Shown in pieces: positions 55,375 through 63,986 of a DNA stretch of 64,000 nucleotides. The position numbers and the translations under genes are program-made. Numbering within the stretch: position 1 is the first letter of the stretch; each line of letters starts with the position of its first letter. The notes under the pieces are model-generated. The model did not search any database and was not told the DNA's origin. It saw nothing but the letters and a program-made list of their open reading frames with translations. The stretch is from CAVRCT01 sp963719645 (lineage in GTDB: Bacteria > Pseudomonadota > Gammaproteobacteria > DSM-16500): positions 1 to 64,000 of the forward strand of contig CAVRCT010000001.1 of NCBI GenBank assembly GCA_963719645.1, given 5' to 3'.

Positions 55375-55743
55375 ATGCAAGGGTTTAGCTTGTTAGAAGT
55401 CATGATCAGTTTGATTTTACTCTCAATGACTTTTTTAGGATTAAATACGATGCAATTTTATGCATTTCAACAAATCCAGGTCAATTATTTGTTTGCAGAA
55501 GCGGTTAATCAAGTGGGTAATTTTTCTGAACGGTTGCAGTGGGTTCATTCGGCTGATTCAGTCACTGAGCAATTCACTCGTTGGAATGAAGAAAATAAAA
55601 GGGTTTTGCCGAATGGATTGGCTGAAATCGAAGGGTTTTTTCCCAATTACACGCTCACTCTCTACTGGGGGCATTTTAAAAAACCTTGCTTAAAAAACAC
55701 GATGGGGGCAGCGGGATGTTTAATCGAAAATATTCAGGTGTGA
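55375..55743 (+). CDS. pilV: Minor pilin PilV-like
   Basis: A 122-residue prepilin. A very short leader (M-Q-G) precedes F-S-L-L-E-V with Glu5, then the hydrophobic helix and a small soluble domain with a cysteine pair near the C-terminus. It is the first of three overlapping minor pilin genes processed by PilD. The start overlaps nothing upstream; GAGG precedes it (AACAGAGG). Confidence 0.85.
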   Translation: MQGFSLLEVMISLILLSMTFLGLNTMQFYAFQQIQVNYLFAEAVNQVGNFSERLQWVHSADSVTEQFTRWNEENKRVLPNGLAEIEGFFPNYTLTLYWGHFKKPCLKNTMGAAGCLIENIQV

Positions 55744-56528
55744 CGTTGATTGAATCAATGCTTGCATTAAGTTTATCGCTCCTCTTATTAACCATCGTTT
55801 TCAGTCTCTTTCTCGCCGGACAAAAACATTTTACCCAGCAAAAAAATATGTTAGCGATGCAAACCAAAATCAATTTAACAAAACAGATTCTTGTTTCATC
55901 GGTTCAGCAGGCCGGCTTTTTAGGCTGTGCCAGGTTGACGCCCGATTTTCCACTGCATAATACAACATCTGTCCCAACCCATTTTTTAAATAAAATTGCA
56001 GTCTCAAATAAAAAACAAACCGGATTTAGGGTTTGGTTTGCTGGGAAAAAAGCAGAAAAATTACTGCGACCAATGCAAGATTTAACCAGGCTGACCGTCT
56101 CACCCAGTTGGAAAATAAAACCCAATGATATTTTAGTTATCTCGGATTGCAAATCAATTGATATATTTACCGTTGCAAACATTTTTACAAGAAAACATGA
56201 AATTAAAATTCAAACATTGCAACCATTAAGTAAATTATACGCCACTGACGCTGACGTCATGCCATTGCACATCAATACTTTTTATTACAAAAAGAAGCGG
56301 CTTTATTGGCAAAGCGATAATACAGAGCCAGTTGAACTGATTGATCATATTCAACAAGTATCGCTCCATTATGTTGTGCAATCCGGTGAGCATACGATAG
56401 AGAAATCAGGCGATGAACTTGCGGCGACAGACATGATCCAAGGTGTCACGCTTTTTTTGCAATTCGATAAAAATGATCTCAATTTCCAACCCCATTGGTA
56501 TTTGGATGCCGCTAACCGTGAGAAATAA
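55716..56528 (+). CDS. pilW: Minor pilin PilW-like
   Basis: A 270-residue prepilin with leader ending S-G, then V-T-L-I-E-S with Glu5 and the hydrophobic helix (about 10-30). The soluble domain has a cysteine pair (about residues 69 and 147) and the length typical of PilW. ATG 55716 gives a proper leader; the longer frame would add hydrophilic residues. It overlaps pilV by 28 bases. Confidence 0.83.
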   Translation: MFNRKYSGVTLIESMLALSLSLLLLTIVFSLFLAGQKHFTQQKNMLAMQTKINLTKQILVSSVQQAGFLGCARLTPDFPLHNTTSVPTHFLNKIAVSNKKQTGFRVWFAGKKAEKLLRPMQDLTRLTVSPSWKIKPNDILVISDCKSIDIFTVANIFTRKHEIKIQTLQPLSKLYATDADVMPLHINTFYYKKKRLYWQSDNTEPVELIDHIQQVSLHYVVQSGEHTIEKSGDELAATDMIQGVTLFLQFDKNDLNFQPHWYLDAANREK

Positions 56529-57027
56529 TAATCAGTGTAATGGATTTATATTAGTGATGGTTTTGCTCATACTGCAAATTCTCACCTTGCTAAGTTGGTT
56601 TGCTGTGCAATCTGCCTTCTTGAACGAAAAAAATCTGCATCAATTATTCAGTCAGCAATTATTAATAAATGCAGGAGAAGAAGTTCTTGCTCGTGTTGAA
56701 CAAAAACCTATGGCTGAATTAACCCACTGTCTCAGCGCGATCCAGTCAGGTTGTTTTGGTGAGCTCAATACCTATCATTATTCTTATTGGCTTGACGTAT
56801 TAGCAGTTGATCCGTGTGCAAACATTATGGCACTGCATGCTTATGCACACTATTATCGAATTGTGTTAATCATTCAGTCGAAGCAAGCTCATCAGCAGGT
56901 TTATTTACAGAGTACGATCATTCAACCCGTGGATGGTTCAGACGTTTGTCAGGGCGTTTCTCATGCGGTGACCCTTGGGAGGCAATCATTAGTAAGACTT
57001 ACAATACCGTATCGCGCAATTCCTTAA
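56518..57027 (+). CDS. pilX: Minor pilin PilX-like
   Basis: About 169 residues. A short basic leader ends N-G, followed by F-I-L-V-M-V-L-L and a hydrophobic helix. Position five after the Gly is Met rather than Glu, as happens in PilX/GspK-like pseudopilins. Several cysteines are in the soluble part. The start could be GTG 56518 or ATG 56506; neither has a clear ribosome site, and the overlap with pilW suggests coupling. Neither pilY1 nor pilE follows; instead a convergent GGDEF-EAL gene overlaps by 29 bases. Confidence 0.75.
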   Translation: MRNNNQCNGFILVMVLLILQILTLLSWFAVQSAFLNEKNLHQLFSQQLLINAGEEVLARVEQKPMAELTHCLSAIQSGCFGELNTYHYSYWLDVLAVDPCANIMALHAYAHYYRIVLIIQSKQAHQQVYLQSTIIQPVDGSDVCQGVSHAVTLGRQSLVRLTIPYRAIP

Positions 57028-58543
57028 ATTGCAGCACGATTTTTTGAGCGGGGAGCGGATAACTTAAAAAATAACCTTGTACAATATCGCAATTTTGTGT
57101 TGCCAAAAATTGTGCTTGCTCGATTGTTTCAACACCTTCAGCAACAACTTCTAGGTTGAGACTATGTGCCAGTGCGATAAACGCATTCGTGATATCAATA
57201 TCATTTGGAATGGTAGGCACACCTTTGATAAAGCTTCTGTCAATTTTCACCGTGCTGACGGGAATACTTTTTAAATGACTAATAGAAATATACCCTGTGC
57301 CAAAATGGTCGATGGTAATGCTGACGCCAGTTTGTTTAATTTTATCTAATATGTGTCGAGTCATTTCAATATCATTCATGACAACGGATTCTGTGATTTC
57401 AATTTCTAAATACGCAGGATCTAATTCTGCTTTCTTTAATGCGGTTGCAATCATTTCAGCGATGTTGGGATGATAAAATTGTTTTGCCGATAAATTGACG
57501 GCGATGGTCATGTGTTCAAAACCTTCTTTTTGCCAAAATTTATTAATTCGGCAAGCTTCTTGTAACACCCACTCACCCAGTTGAATAATCAAGCCGGTGT
57601 CTTCAGCGATTGAAATAAACTTTTCAGGATTGATTAAACCCAATTTGGGATGTGACCAACGTAGCAATGTTTCAATACCTGAAATGCTACCACGTTTAAT
57701 TTGCATTTTGGGCTGGAAATAAAGCATTAATTCATTTTTTTGAACGGCGTTGCGTAATTCATTCGATAGTTCAACATACTCATGTGCTTCAGTATTGATG
57801 TCTACTGAATGGAATTGATATTTATTTTTACCGGCTTTTTTTGCTTGATTTAGAGCAACTGTGGCGTTATTCAATAATTCTTCTAGCGAAGTGCCATCGG
57901 TTGGAAAAACGCAAATGCCAATCGAGGCTGTGACGGTAATTTTCTTTTCATTGACTAAAAAAGGCTGTGAGCAAACAGCTAACAATTTTTCTGCCACCGC
58001 GCTGGCAAATTTTGGTTTGCCAATATCGTTGAGTAGGACGATAAATTCATCGCCTTCTGTTCTAGCAATGACATCTTCTCCGCGTAAAACATTCGCCAAA
58101 CTTGTACCCACTTCTTTGAGAATAGAATCACCCGCTTTTGTGCCAAAACGTGAATTGACTTCATTAAAAGTATCTAAGTTAATCAGCAATATGCTTAAGA
58201 TTTTTTTGTGCCGGGTGGCCTGATTAATCGCTTTGGTCAAGAGAGTATTAAAAAGTAACCAATTGGGTAATCCAAGTAGCGAATCATGTTGTGCGAGTTG
58301 ATTCAGCGAATTATTTTGTTCTGCTGATTGCGCTGTCCCAGTTGATTTTCTTGCTAGCACAATATTTTTTGAGTGTTGAGTAAAACGACAAAAATAGCAG
58401 AGTAAAGCACTCAGACTGAAACAAATAGCCCAAAGTGCAGCATAAATAGGCAGAGAAGCACGGATGGCTTGCGGCAGGGTAATGCCAATGAAAATTAGCC
58501 AGATGAGAGCAAGCAAACTAAATGCTTTTTTATTTAATTTCAC
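56999..58543 (-). CDS. GGDEF-EAL protein, probably a diguanylate cyclase
   Basis: 514 residues. Two membrane segments (about 8-50) are followed by a GGDEF domain (about 85-245) and an EAL domain (about 265-510). The active motif reads E163-G-D-E-F, with an RxxD product-inhibition site five residues before it, so cyclase activity is plausible. In the EAL domain the first Glu (E291 in E-T-L) is present, but the D-D-F-G-T-G motif reads D-H-F-G (H413), replacing a metal-site aspartate, so phosphodiesterase activity is doubtful. GTG 58543 is chosen because AGGAG lies six bases upstream. Confidence 0.9.
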   Translation of the reverse strand: MKLNKKAFSLLALIWLIFIGITLPQAIRASLPIYAALWAICFSLSALLCYFCRFTQHSKNIVLARKSTGTAQSAEQNNSLNQLAQHDSLLGLPNWLLFNTLLTKAINQATRHKKILSILLINLDTFNEVNSRFGTKAGDSILKEVGTSLANVLRGEDVIARTEGDEFIVLLNDIGKPKFASAVAEKLLAVCSQPFLVNEKKITVTASIGICVFPTDGTSLEELLNNATVALNQAKKAGKNKYQFHSVDINTEAHEYVELSNELRNAVQKNELMLYFQPKMQIKRGSISGIETLLRWSHPKLGLINPEKFISIAEDTGLIIQLGEWVLQEACRINKFWQKEGFEHMTIAVNLSAKQFYHPNIAEMIATALKKAELDPAYLEIEITESVVMNDIEMTRHILDKIKQTGVSITIDHFGTGYISISHLKSIPVSTVKIDRSFIKGVPTIPNDIDITNAFIALAHSLNLEVVAEGVETIEQAQFLATQNCDIVQGYFLSYPLPAQKIVLQFKELRDTVL

Positions 58544-58649
58544 GTTTTTCTCCTGATAACGGGAGCGAGCATCCTGTCTCTTGAAACACAAAATATAATA
58601 TAATCAAAAAGATATTAATAGTTCGAAAAACGCATCTTTACCCTATAGT

Positions 58650-58674
58650 TAGTATGTTATCATAAATAGTATGT
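58650..58674 (+). promoter_or_regulatory. Direct repeat before the decarboxylase gene
   Basis: TTAGTATGTTA and ATAGTATGTAA occur with a 17-bp period (TAGTATGT at 58650 and 58667), about 40 bases before the start of the decarboxylase gene. It may be a regulator site. No clear -35/-10 pair could be fixed. Confidence 0.3.
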
Positions 58675-58712
58675 AAGTTTTTGAACTTATCCGTTATTTT
58701 GAGAATTTCATT

Positions 58713-60890
58713 ATGTACACGGCCATTATGCGCGAAAAAGACGAAACCTCAAAAATAATCTCAGCCGATCGACTTGAAAATCAAATCGATGCGGAATTCT
58801 ATGAGCTATTAAAATACATCGATAATTTGGCGCAACATAAATTAGGTTATCCTGTTTCGTTACTCACTTATCTTGGTGTAGTTGATAATCGTGTTCTCGG
58901 TATTCAGCCTAATAGTCTGGCCAATATCCTCTTGAACAATGTCGGTGATCCATTTAAAGATTCTGAAACATCGCTCATGGAAGTCAAACGTCATGAACGA
59001 TTATTGATTATGATTTTGGAACGCTATTTTGGTTTGGCAAAAGATTCTGCGCGGGGCTATGTGACAACCGGTGGAACAGAGGGCAATTTTGCCAGCATTT
59101 GGTGGTCAAAACGGTATTTAATTAATAGCGCACTTGATGCATTGATTAAACAAGATGACATTATTAAACAACAATTAAAAGAAGAGCAGGATTTAATATC
59201 GAAACTGGCAAAAATTTCATTAAATGATTACAAGGCGCGTGCGGAACAGTTACAGAAAATCATGGATGTGAAGCAGGTCATCAGTGAAAATCGTGATATT
59301 GTCCAACAGCTCCTAACGCCCACCGTTTTCTTTGCAAAAGGTCACACGCATTATTCTATTCCCAAAATTGCGGAAGTGTCTCGTTTAAATATTAAGCCTG
59401 TGCAAGCGAATTCAGATGGCTCATTAAATTTAAATGAATTACGAAAAGAATTATTATTTCATTTGGGTTCACATCCTCATAGCGCAATCATTGTGGTTGC
59501 AAATATTGGCACAACAATTACTGGTGCGATTGATGATGTGCCTGGTATTAAAAAAATATTAGACGAATTGAGACCTAAACCATTGCACACTATCCATATG
59601 GATGGCGCATTGACTGGTTTTGTGCTCCCCATCATAAAACCATTTGGCGATGTGCCGGATTATTTCGATGCGCTGGGTGTGAATACATTGGCTGTTTCCG
59701 CGCATAAATATCCGGGTTTATCGCAGCCATGCGGCATTATTCTCGCGACGAAACATTTTTTTGATCGAGCCTTTGAGAAAAGTGAACGAAGTATTGATTA
59801 TGTCGGTAATATTTTGGATGTCACAATTACCGGTTCACGCTCAGGTTTAAATGTCTTAATGTTTTATAATGCACTACGAACCATGCAACTAGATAAGAAT
59901 AACGATAAATTAACGGAAATGGTTAAAGAAAATTTGGATCATGCCGCCTATTTACGTGATCAACTCATCAATATTTTTGGACCCGAAAAAGTTAATTATC
60001 CTTACCATTTTAATGTGATCTTCCCCAGACCCTCAAAAGAGTTAGCTAAAAAATATCAATTAATGTTAACAGGAGATGTTGCAACTATTTGTGTGTTGAC
60101 CAATGCGACTAAAGAATTAATCGATCGTTTCATCGTTGATTTGAAGTTAGATTTGATCCAACAAACTAAGGAGAACAACATGACGAAGACAACCCAAAAA
60201 TCTACCCAAAGCGGCAAAAAAGAAGACTTTACGATTCGCACATTAGGCAGAGAGCACATGCAAGACGTTAAAAAATTATTTATTAAAACCTTTTGTGATC
60301 ATGAGCCCATCACCAAACATTTAGGCGTGCAATATGATGAATATGAACCGTTTGTGATGGAAGTTATTCAAAAAGCAGTCAAGGATGGTTTAAGTGTTGT
60401 AGCACTTGATAATAATAATCATATAATTGCTTGTGCAATTGCTGAAGATATTACGGATCCTTTCATGCCGCATCCAGAACTCTATCCTAAATTGAAACCC
60501 ATTTTTGCTTTGATCAAGCAATTGGATGAACCTTTTATGAAGGGAAAGCATTTTAAATCAGGCAAAATTTCTCATAGTTGGATTGCGATGGTAGACAGAT
60601 CTTATCAAGGACATGGTCTTTCAACCGCTATTGATTTAGCGTGTACTAATTTAGCAGCCAGTAAAGGATATGATTTTACCTATGCTGAATTTACCAATAC
60701 GATCAGTGAAAAAATTGTGAATCATTATTCCGTTGCTAAGAAATTAGAAGAATTATCGTATGATGATTTTACCTTTCAAGGCAGTCATCCATTTGAAGGA
60801 GTCAAAGGTGGTGCTGCGACGTATATTTTAGGGATCAGACCCAACGTTACGATTGATACATTAAAAAGTTGTTATACAGCGGAAGCATAA
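58713..60890 (+). CDS. Amino-acid decarboxylase fused to a GNAT acetyltransferase
   Basis: 725 residues. Residues about 25-475 form a PLP group II decarboxylase close in pattern to histidine decarboxylases: T-G-G-T-E-G-N near residue 112, the PLP-binding aspartate D297 in H-M-D-G-A-L-T-G, and Schiff-base K332 in S-A-H-K-Y-P-G. Residues about 505-725 form a GNAT domain whose R-S-Y-Q-G-H-G-L-S segment is the acetyl-CoA loop and whose F-C-D-H-E-P-I start recalls arylalkylamine N-acetyltransferases. Met490 sits at the junction with its own ribosome site (60168-60173). The logic would be amino acid to amine to N-acetylamine. Substrate unknown. Confidence 0.85.
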   Translation: MYTAIMREKDETSKIISADRLENQIDAEFYELLKYIDNLAQHKLGYPVSLLTYLGVVDNRVLGIQPNSLANILLNNVGDPFKDSETSLMEVKRHERLLIMILERYFGLAKDSARGYVTTGGTEGNFASIWWSKRYLINSALDALIKQDDIIKQQLKEEQDLISKLAKISLNDYKARAEQLQKIMDVKQVISENRDIVQQLLTPTVFFAKGHTHYSIPKIAEVSRLNIKPVQANSDGSLNLNELRKELLFHLGSHPHSAIIVVANIGTTITGAIDDVPGIKKILDELRPKPLHTIHMDGALTGFVLPIIKPFGDVPDYFDALGVNTLAVSAHKYPGLSQPCGIILATKHFFDRAFEKSERSIDYVGNILDVTITGSRSGLNVLMFYNALRTMQLDKNNDKLTEMVKENLDHAAYLRDQLINIFGPEKVNYPYHFNVIFPRPSKELAKKYQLMLTGDVATICVLTNATKELIDRFIVDLKLDLIQQTKENNMTKTTQKSTQSGKKEDFTIRTLGREHMQDVKKLFIKTFCDHEPITKHLGVQYDEYEPFVMEVIQKAVKDGLSVVALDNNNHIIACAIAEDITDPFMPHPELYPKLKPIFALIKQLDEPFMKGKHFKSGKISHSWIAMVDRSYQGHGLSTAIDLACTNLAASKGYDFTYAEFTNTISEKIVNHYSVAKKLEELSYDDFTFQGSHPFEGVKGGAATYILGIRPNVTIDTLKSCYTAEA
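60168..60182 (+). promoter_or_regulatory. Internal ribosome binding site and in-frame ATG
   Basis: AAGGAG (60168-60173), six bases, then ATG (60180-60182), in frame with the fusion gene at codon 490. The spacing is ideal. It would yield a separate GNAT protein of 236 residues. It may be a remnant of two genes that fused, or still be used. Confidence 0.7.
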
Positions 60891-60896
60891 AAAACA

Positions 60897-60930
60897 GCTA
60901 TCCCGCGGCGAGTCCGTGGGATAGGTTATT
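60897..60930 (+). terminator. Rho-independent terminator after the fusion gene
   Basis: CTATCCCGCGG and CCGTGGGATAG form an 11-bp stem with a five-base loop and one G-T pair. GTTATTTTT follows. It lies seven bases after the stop codon and separates the gene from the next, which has its own ribosome site. Confidence 0.9.
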
Positions 60931-60965
60931 TTTAAGCTCTCAACAGTTAGAGAGGACTCAGCCAT

Positions 60966-62918
60966 ATGGAAATTGTCAGCAGTCAGAAACAAATTACCGA
61001 TGATGAAAAGTCTCAGGTCAATTTGCAAGTCAAGACAGAATTGGTTGAGCATCTCTATCGCGGCTGCCTACCGGGTACGGTTGGTGGAATACCCGTGGGT
61101 ATTGCATTTATCCTCAATTTTTATGGCCATACATCGCCGCATTTATTAATTGCTTGGTCTATCTATTATTTTTTGGCGCTATTTAATTTAGGCGCGCTAT
61201 ATTTTGTTTACAAAAAAAATAAAGATAAATTTCCATTAAATAATTGGCTAGTTGCATACTCTATTAGTATGTCGTTGTGTGCTATTGCTTGGGGAACGAG
61301 TACCTTGCTTATTCCAACGGATAGCATGGTGCGGCAATATGTTGCGATTATTGCATTACTGATTTTTGCCAATAGCTACGCGGCAGGGACGATTGGTGTA
61401 TTTGAATTATGCGTGGCGACTCTCGTTATTATTATGATGCCGATGGTGATTTGGTTTTTATTTCATACTGGATCGTTATATAAATTAATGAGTGTTTTTA
61501 CCGCGATTTATTTTGTTTTTTTGCTGAGTATTAATCACCGTAGTACCCAATGGTTTAAAGATTCATTGAAATTGAAATTGGAAAATATGCTCGTCAGTTA
61601 TCAAGCCAATCACGATCTGTTAACGGATTTGCCAAATCAACGTTTGTTAACCCAATATATTGATACAGCGATTGGTTCTGTGAAGGATTCACAACATACT
61701 TTTGCCTTAGTGACTTTTTCATTAAATCGGATGGAAATTATTTATGACAGCATGGGGCATCAAGCCGGTGACTCTATCATAAAAATTGTGGCTGAACGGT
61801 TAACAACACTCTCAGAGGCCTTCGCAAAAGAAAAAAATCCAACACAATATATTATTACCATTTCTCGCAAAGATAGTTTCAGCATTTTATTAGCGCCGTT
61901 AGCGTTTAAAGATGCGGAAGAGAAAGTGCGAAAGCTATTTGATATTTTAGAAGAGCCTGTTTATATCCAAGAGCAAGGCGTCAAAATGACGGCGAGTATC
62001 GGTGTCAGCTTATTTGGTCAAGACGGTAAGGATGCTAATTCATTAATGGTTGCGGCGGATGCAGCGATGTTGCAAGCAAAACAAGCGGGCGGCAATCGCA
62101 TGGAATTTTACCGAACAGAAATTAATGAACAATTGCCGAAACAGCTTGAATTAGAAAATGAATTGCATACAGCGGTTGAGAAGGATCAATTAGTCCTTTA
62201 TTACCAGCCGTTAATTGATTTAAAAACGAATCAAATTTGCGGCATGGAAGCATTGATCCGTTGGCAGCATCCCACGCTGGGTTTCATTTCACCCGCTCGT
62301 TTTATTCCGTTAGCGGAAGAAACTGGACTCATTGTGCCAATTGGTGAATGGGTGATGCATGAGGCGTGCCGTCAAACTCAGGTTTGGCATCAAATGGGTT
62401 ATAAAAAATTAAAAGTTGCAGTGAACCTAGCAGAAAAACAATTGCGTCAAAAAAATCTCATTGAAATGATTCAGCGCATTTTACAGAGCACTAAGTTTGA
62501 TCCGCATTCATTGGAATTGGAAATTACGGAAACGGCTATTTTAAATGAATCGGTGACATCGACGATTAAAGAATTTAAATCGCTAGGATTGGGATTAGCG
62601 GTCGATGATTTTGGAACAGGGTATTCAGGGTTGAGTTATTTAAAACGTTTTTCGATTGATAAATTGAAAGTGGATCAATCGTTTATTCGCGATATTCCTG
62701 ACAATAATAACAGTATGACGATTGTCTCAGCGATTATTGCGATGGCGAAAGAGTTGCATGTCAACACATTGGCGGAAGGTGTTGAAACAGAACCGCAGTT
62801 GGAATTTTTACGCGCGAAAGGCTGTGATTTTATCCAAGGCTATTATTTCAGCAAACCCCTTTCGGTACCTGATTTTACCGCGTATTTGGCGAAAACGATG
62901 CCTGTGGTGCAAAGCTAA
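60966..62918 (+). CDS. GGDEF-EAL protein, probably a c-di-GMP phosphodiesterase
   Basis: 650 residues. Five or six membrane segments (about 30-195) form a sensor-like N-terminus with no named family that I can assign. The GGDEF domain (about 215-385) has lost its active motif, which reads R301-K-D-S-F. The EAL domain (about 405-645) keeps all expected residues: E428 in E-A-L, N in N-L-A, E in E-I-T-E-T, D-D-F-G-T-G, K in K-L-K-V-D, E in A-E-G-V-E-T and Q in F-I-Q-G-Y. AGAGGAC lies before the ATG. It complements the other GGDEF-EAL protein across the decarboxylase gene. Confidence 0.9.
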   Translation: MEIVSSQKQITDDEKSQVNLQVKTELVEHLYRGCLPGTVGGIPVGIAFILNFYGHTSPHLLIAWSIYYFLALFNLGALYFVYKKNKDKFPLNNWLVAYSISMSLCAIAWGTSTLLIPTDSMVRQYVAIIALLIFANSYAAGTIGVFELCVATLVIIMMPMVIWFLFHTGSLYKLMSVFTAIYFVFLLSINHRSTQWFKDSLKLKLENMLVSYQANHDLLTDLPNQRLLTQYIDTAIGSVKDSQHTFALVTFSLNRMEIIYDSMGHQAGDSIIKIVAERLTTLSEAFAKEKNPTQYIITISRKDSFSILLAPLAFKDAEEKVRKLFDILEEPVYIQEQGVKMTASIGVSLFGQDGKDANSLMVAADAAMLQAKQAGGNRMEFYRTEINEQLPKQLELENELHTAVEKDQLVLYYQPLIDLKTNQICGMEALIRWQHPTLGFISPARFIPLAEETGLIVPIGEWVMHEACRQTQVWHQMGYKKLKVAVNLAEKQLRQKNLIEMIQRILQSTKFDPHSLELEITETAILNESVTSTIKEFKSLGLGLAVDDFGTGYSGLSYLKRFSIDKLKVDQSFIRDIPDNNNSMTIVSAIIAMAKELHVNTLAEGVETEPQLEFLRAKGCDFIQGYYFSKPLSVPDFTAYLAKTMPVVQS

Positions 62919-62927
62919 GGGCGTAGG

Positions 62928-63360
62928 CGTTAAGCTAAAGGAAATTTTGCTTAGAATGCCTTCCCCTACAGGGCATAGGCGTCAAGCTAAGGAAATTTTG
63001 CTTAAAAACTCCGTCATTGCGAGGAGCGTTTTTTGCGACGAAGCAATCCAGATTTTGCATTTTGGCAAATTTTGTAGAGGTATAAAGCAAAAACTGGATT
63101 GCCGCGCCCCTGCGGGGCTCGCAATGACGGAGTTTTTAAGCAAAATTTCCTTAGCTTGACGCCTATGCCCTACAGGGGGAAGGTGGCCGACAGGCCGGAT
63201 GGGGGGATCAAAATAATACTCTCAACCATGGCTTTCTTACTGCTTTTGTCATTTCTTTGCTAAGATTTCTTGCGTTTTTTTATCCCCCCATCCGGCCTGT
63301 CGGCCACCTTCCCCCTGAGGGTGAAGGCGTTCTAAGCAAAAACTCTTTAGCTTTACGCAA
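62928..63360. repeat. Triple-nested palindromic repeats (R6/R3 with R6/R1 inside)
   Basis: The outer repeat (R6-like arms near 62930 and 63340, R3 arms inside) is interrupted at 62974-63167 by a 194-bp element. That element has perfect 50-bp inverted ends (62974-63023 and 63118-63167), which begin CATAGGCGTCAAGC and run into the R1 sequence. CCCTACAGGG is duplicated on both sides (62964-62973 and 63168-63177). The inner R1 has two different arms: one with GAGGAGCGTTTTTTGCGA, the other with CGCGCCCCTGCGGGGC. Confidence 0.93.
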
Positions 63361-63429
63361 ATGAAGGGTGTGTCCTACATCTTGAATCTATTCCCCCTTC
63401 GTCTCTGATATTTTAAGTCTTATGTTTAA

Positions 63430-63458
63430 TTGACAAAATGGTTTAACGTGCTTACAAT
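63430..63458 (+). promoter_or_regulatory. Sigma-70 promoter
   Basis: TTGACA (63430-63435), 17 bases, TACAAT (63453-63458). The -35 is perfect and the -10 differs by one base. It lies about 68 bases before the start of the small protein at 63527. Confidence 0.8.
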
Positions 63459-63526
63459 TTGCACTTATCTGATTTTCAGTTTTTTTAACGTTATTCTTTA
63501 TTAATCAATGAAATAGTGAGAAAGCA

Positions 63527-63859
63527 ATGAGTTCTACACCTTTTTCTAGAGATATATCAATCGTGAAGCTTTTTTTTCCTAAAACGCCTAATGTAAATAA
63601 TTCTAGTGGAAGTGTTAATGCAGGCAGTCAGAAGCAAGTTGAACAACAAGCTGCGCCGCTACCCACTTCTAAGCCAGTTGAAATTCCTCCATATCGTCCA
63701 AGTCTGTCGTATTTTCAACGAGATTTTACTAAAGGTGGATTGAAAATAGGTGATAAATATCCAATAAAACCGTTCTTTGACGATCATAAAAGAAAACTTA
63801 ACCCAGTGGAAAGCAAATCCGTTGATGAAGAGGAATTGATGTTCAGACTGGAATTGTAA
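63527..63859 (+). CDS. Unknown 110-residue protein with acidic C-terminus
   Basis: No family recognised. It is hydrophilic, Ser/Asn/Pro-rich in the middle (about 20-60) and probably disordered. The C-terminus has four acidic residues in a row (D-E-E-E), then hydrophobic residues with Leu at -3 and -1, which resembles the E-block type of Dot/Icm signal. GTGAGAAAGC lies before the ATG, and a strong sigma-70 promoter lies upstream. A small effector is possible. Confidence 0.6.
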   Translation: MSSTPFSRDISIVKLFFPKTPNVNNSSGSVNAGSQKQVEQQAAPLPTSKPVEIPPYRPSLSYFQRDFTKGGLKIGDKYPIKPFFDDHKRKLNPVESKSVDEEELMFRLEL

Positions 63860-63888
63860 TGCGAAATTTGGGTTACTCGCTGCTTTCA

Positions 63889-63986
63889 AACTGAGCCACG
63901 ACCGTCAGGGAGTGTCGCGTGTCATGAATTACCATCTGTGCAAATTGAATCATCGGTGATCGCTCCCTGACGGTCGCGGCTCAGTT
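63889..63986. repeat. R4 palindromic repeat, single copy
   Basis: The arms CTGAGCCACGACCGTCAGGG and CCCTGACGGTCGCGGCTCAG surround an AT-rich loop different from those of the two arrays. It follows the small unknown gene directly. Confidence 0.9.

Noticed and set aside
58713..60890. Two separate genes instead of a fusion
   Set aside because: There is no stop codon between the domains; the frame is open throughout. The internal start is reported as a possible second product instead.
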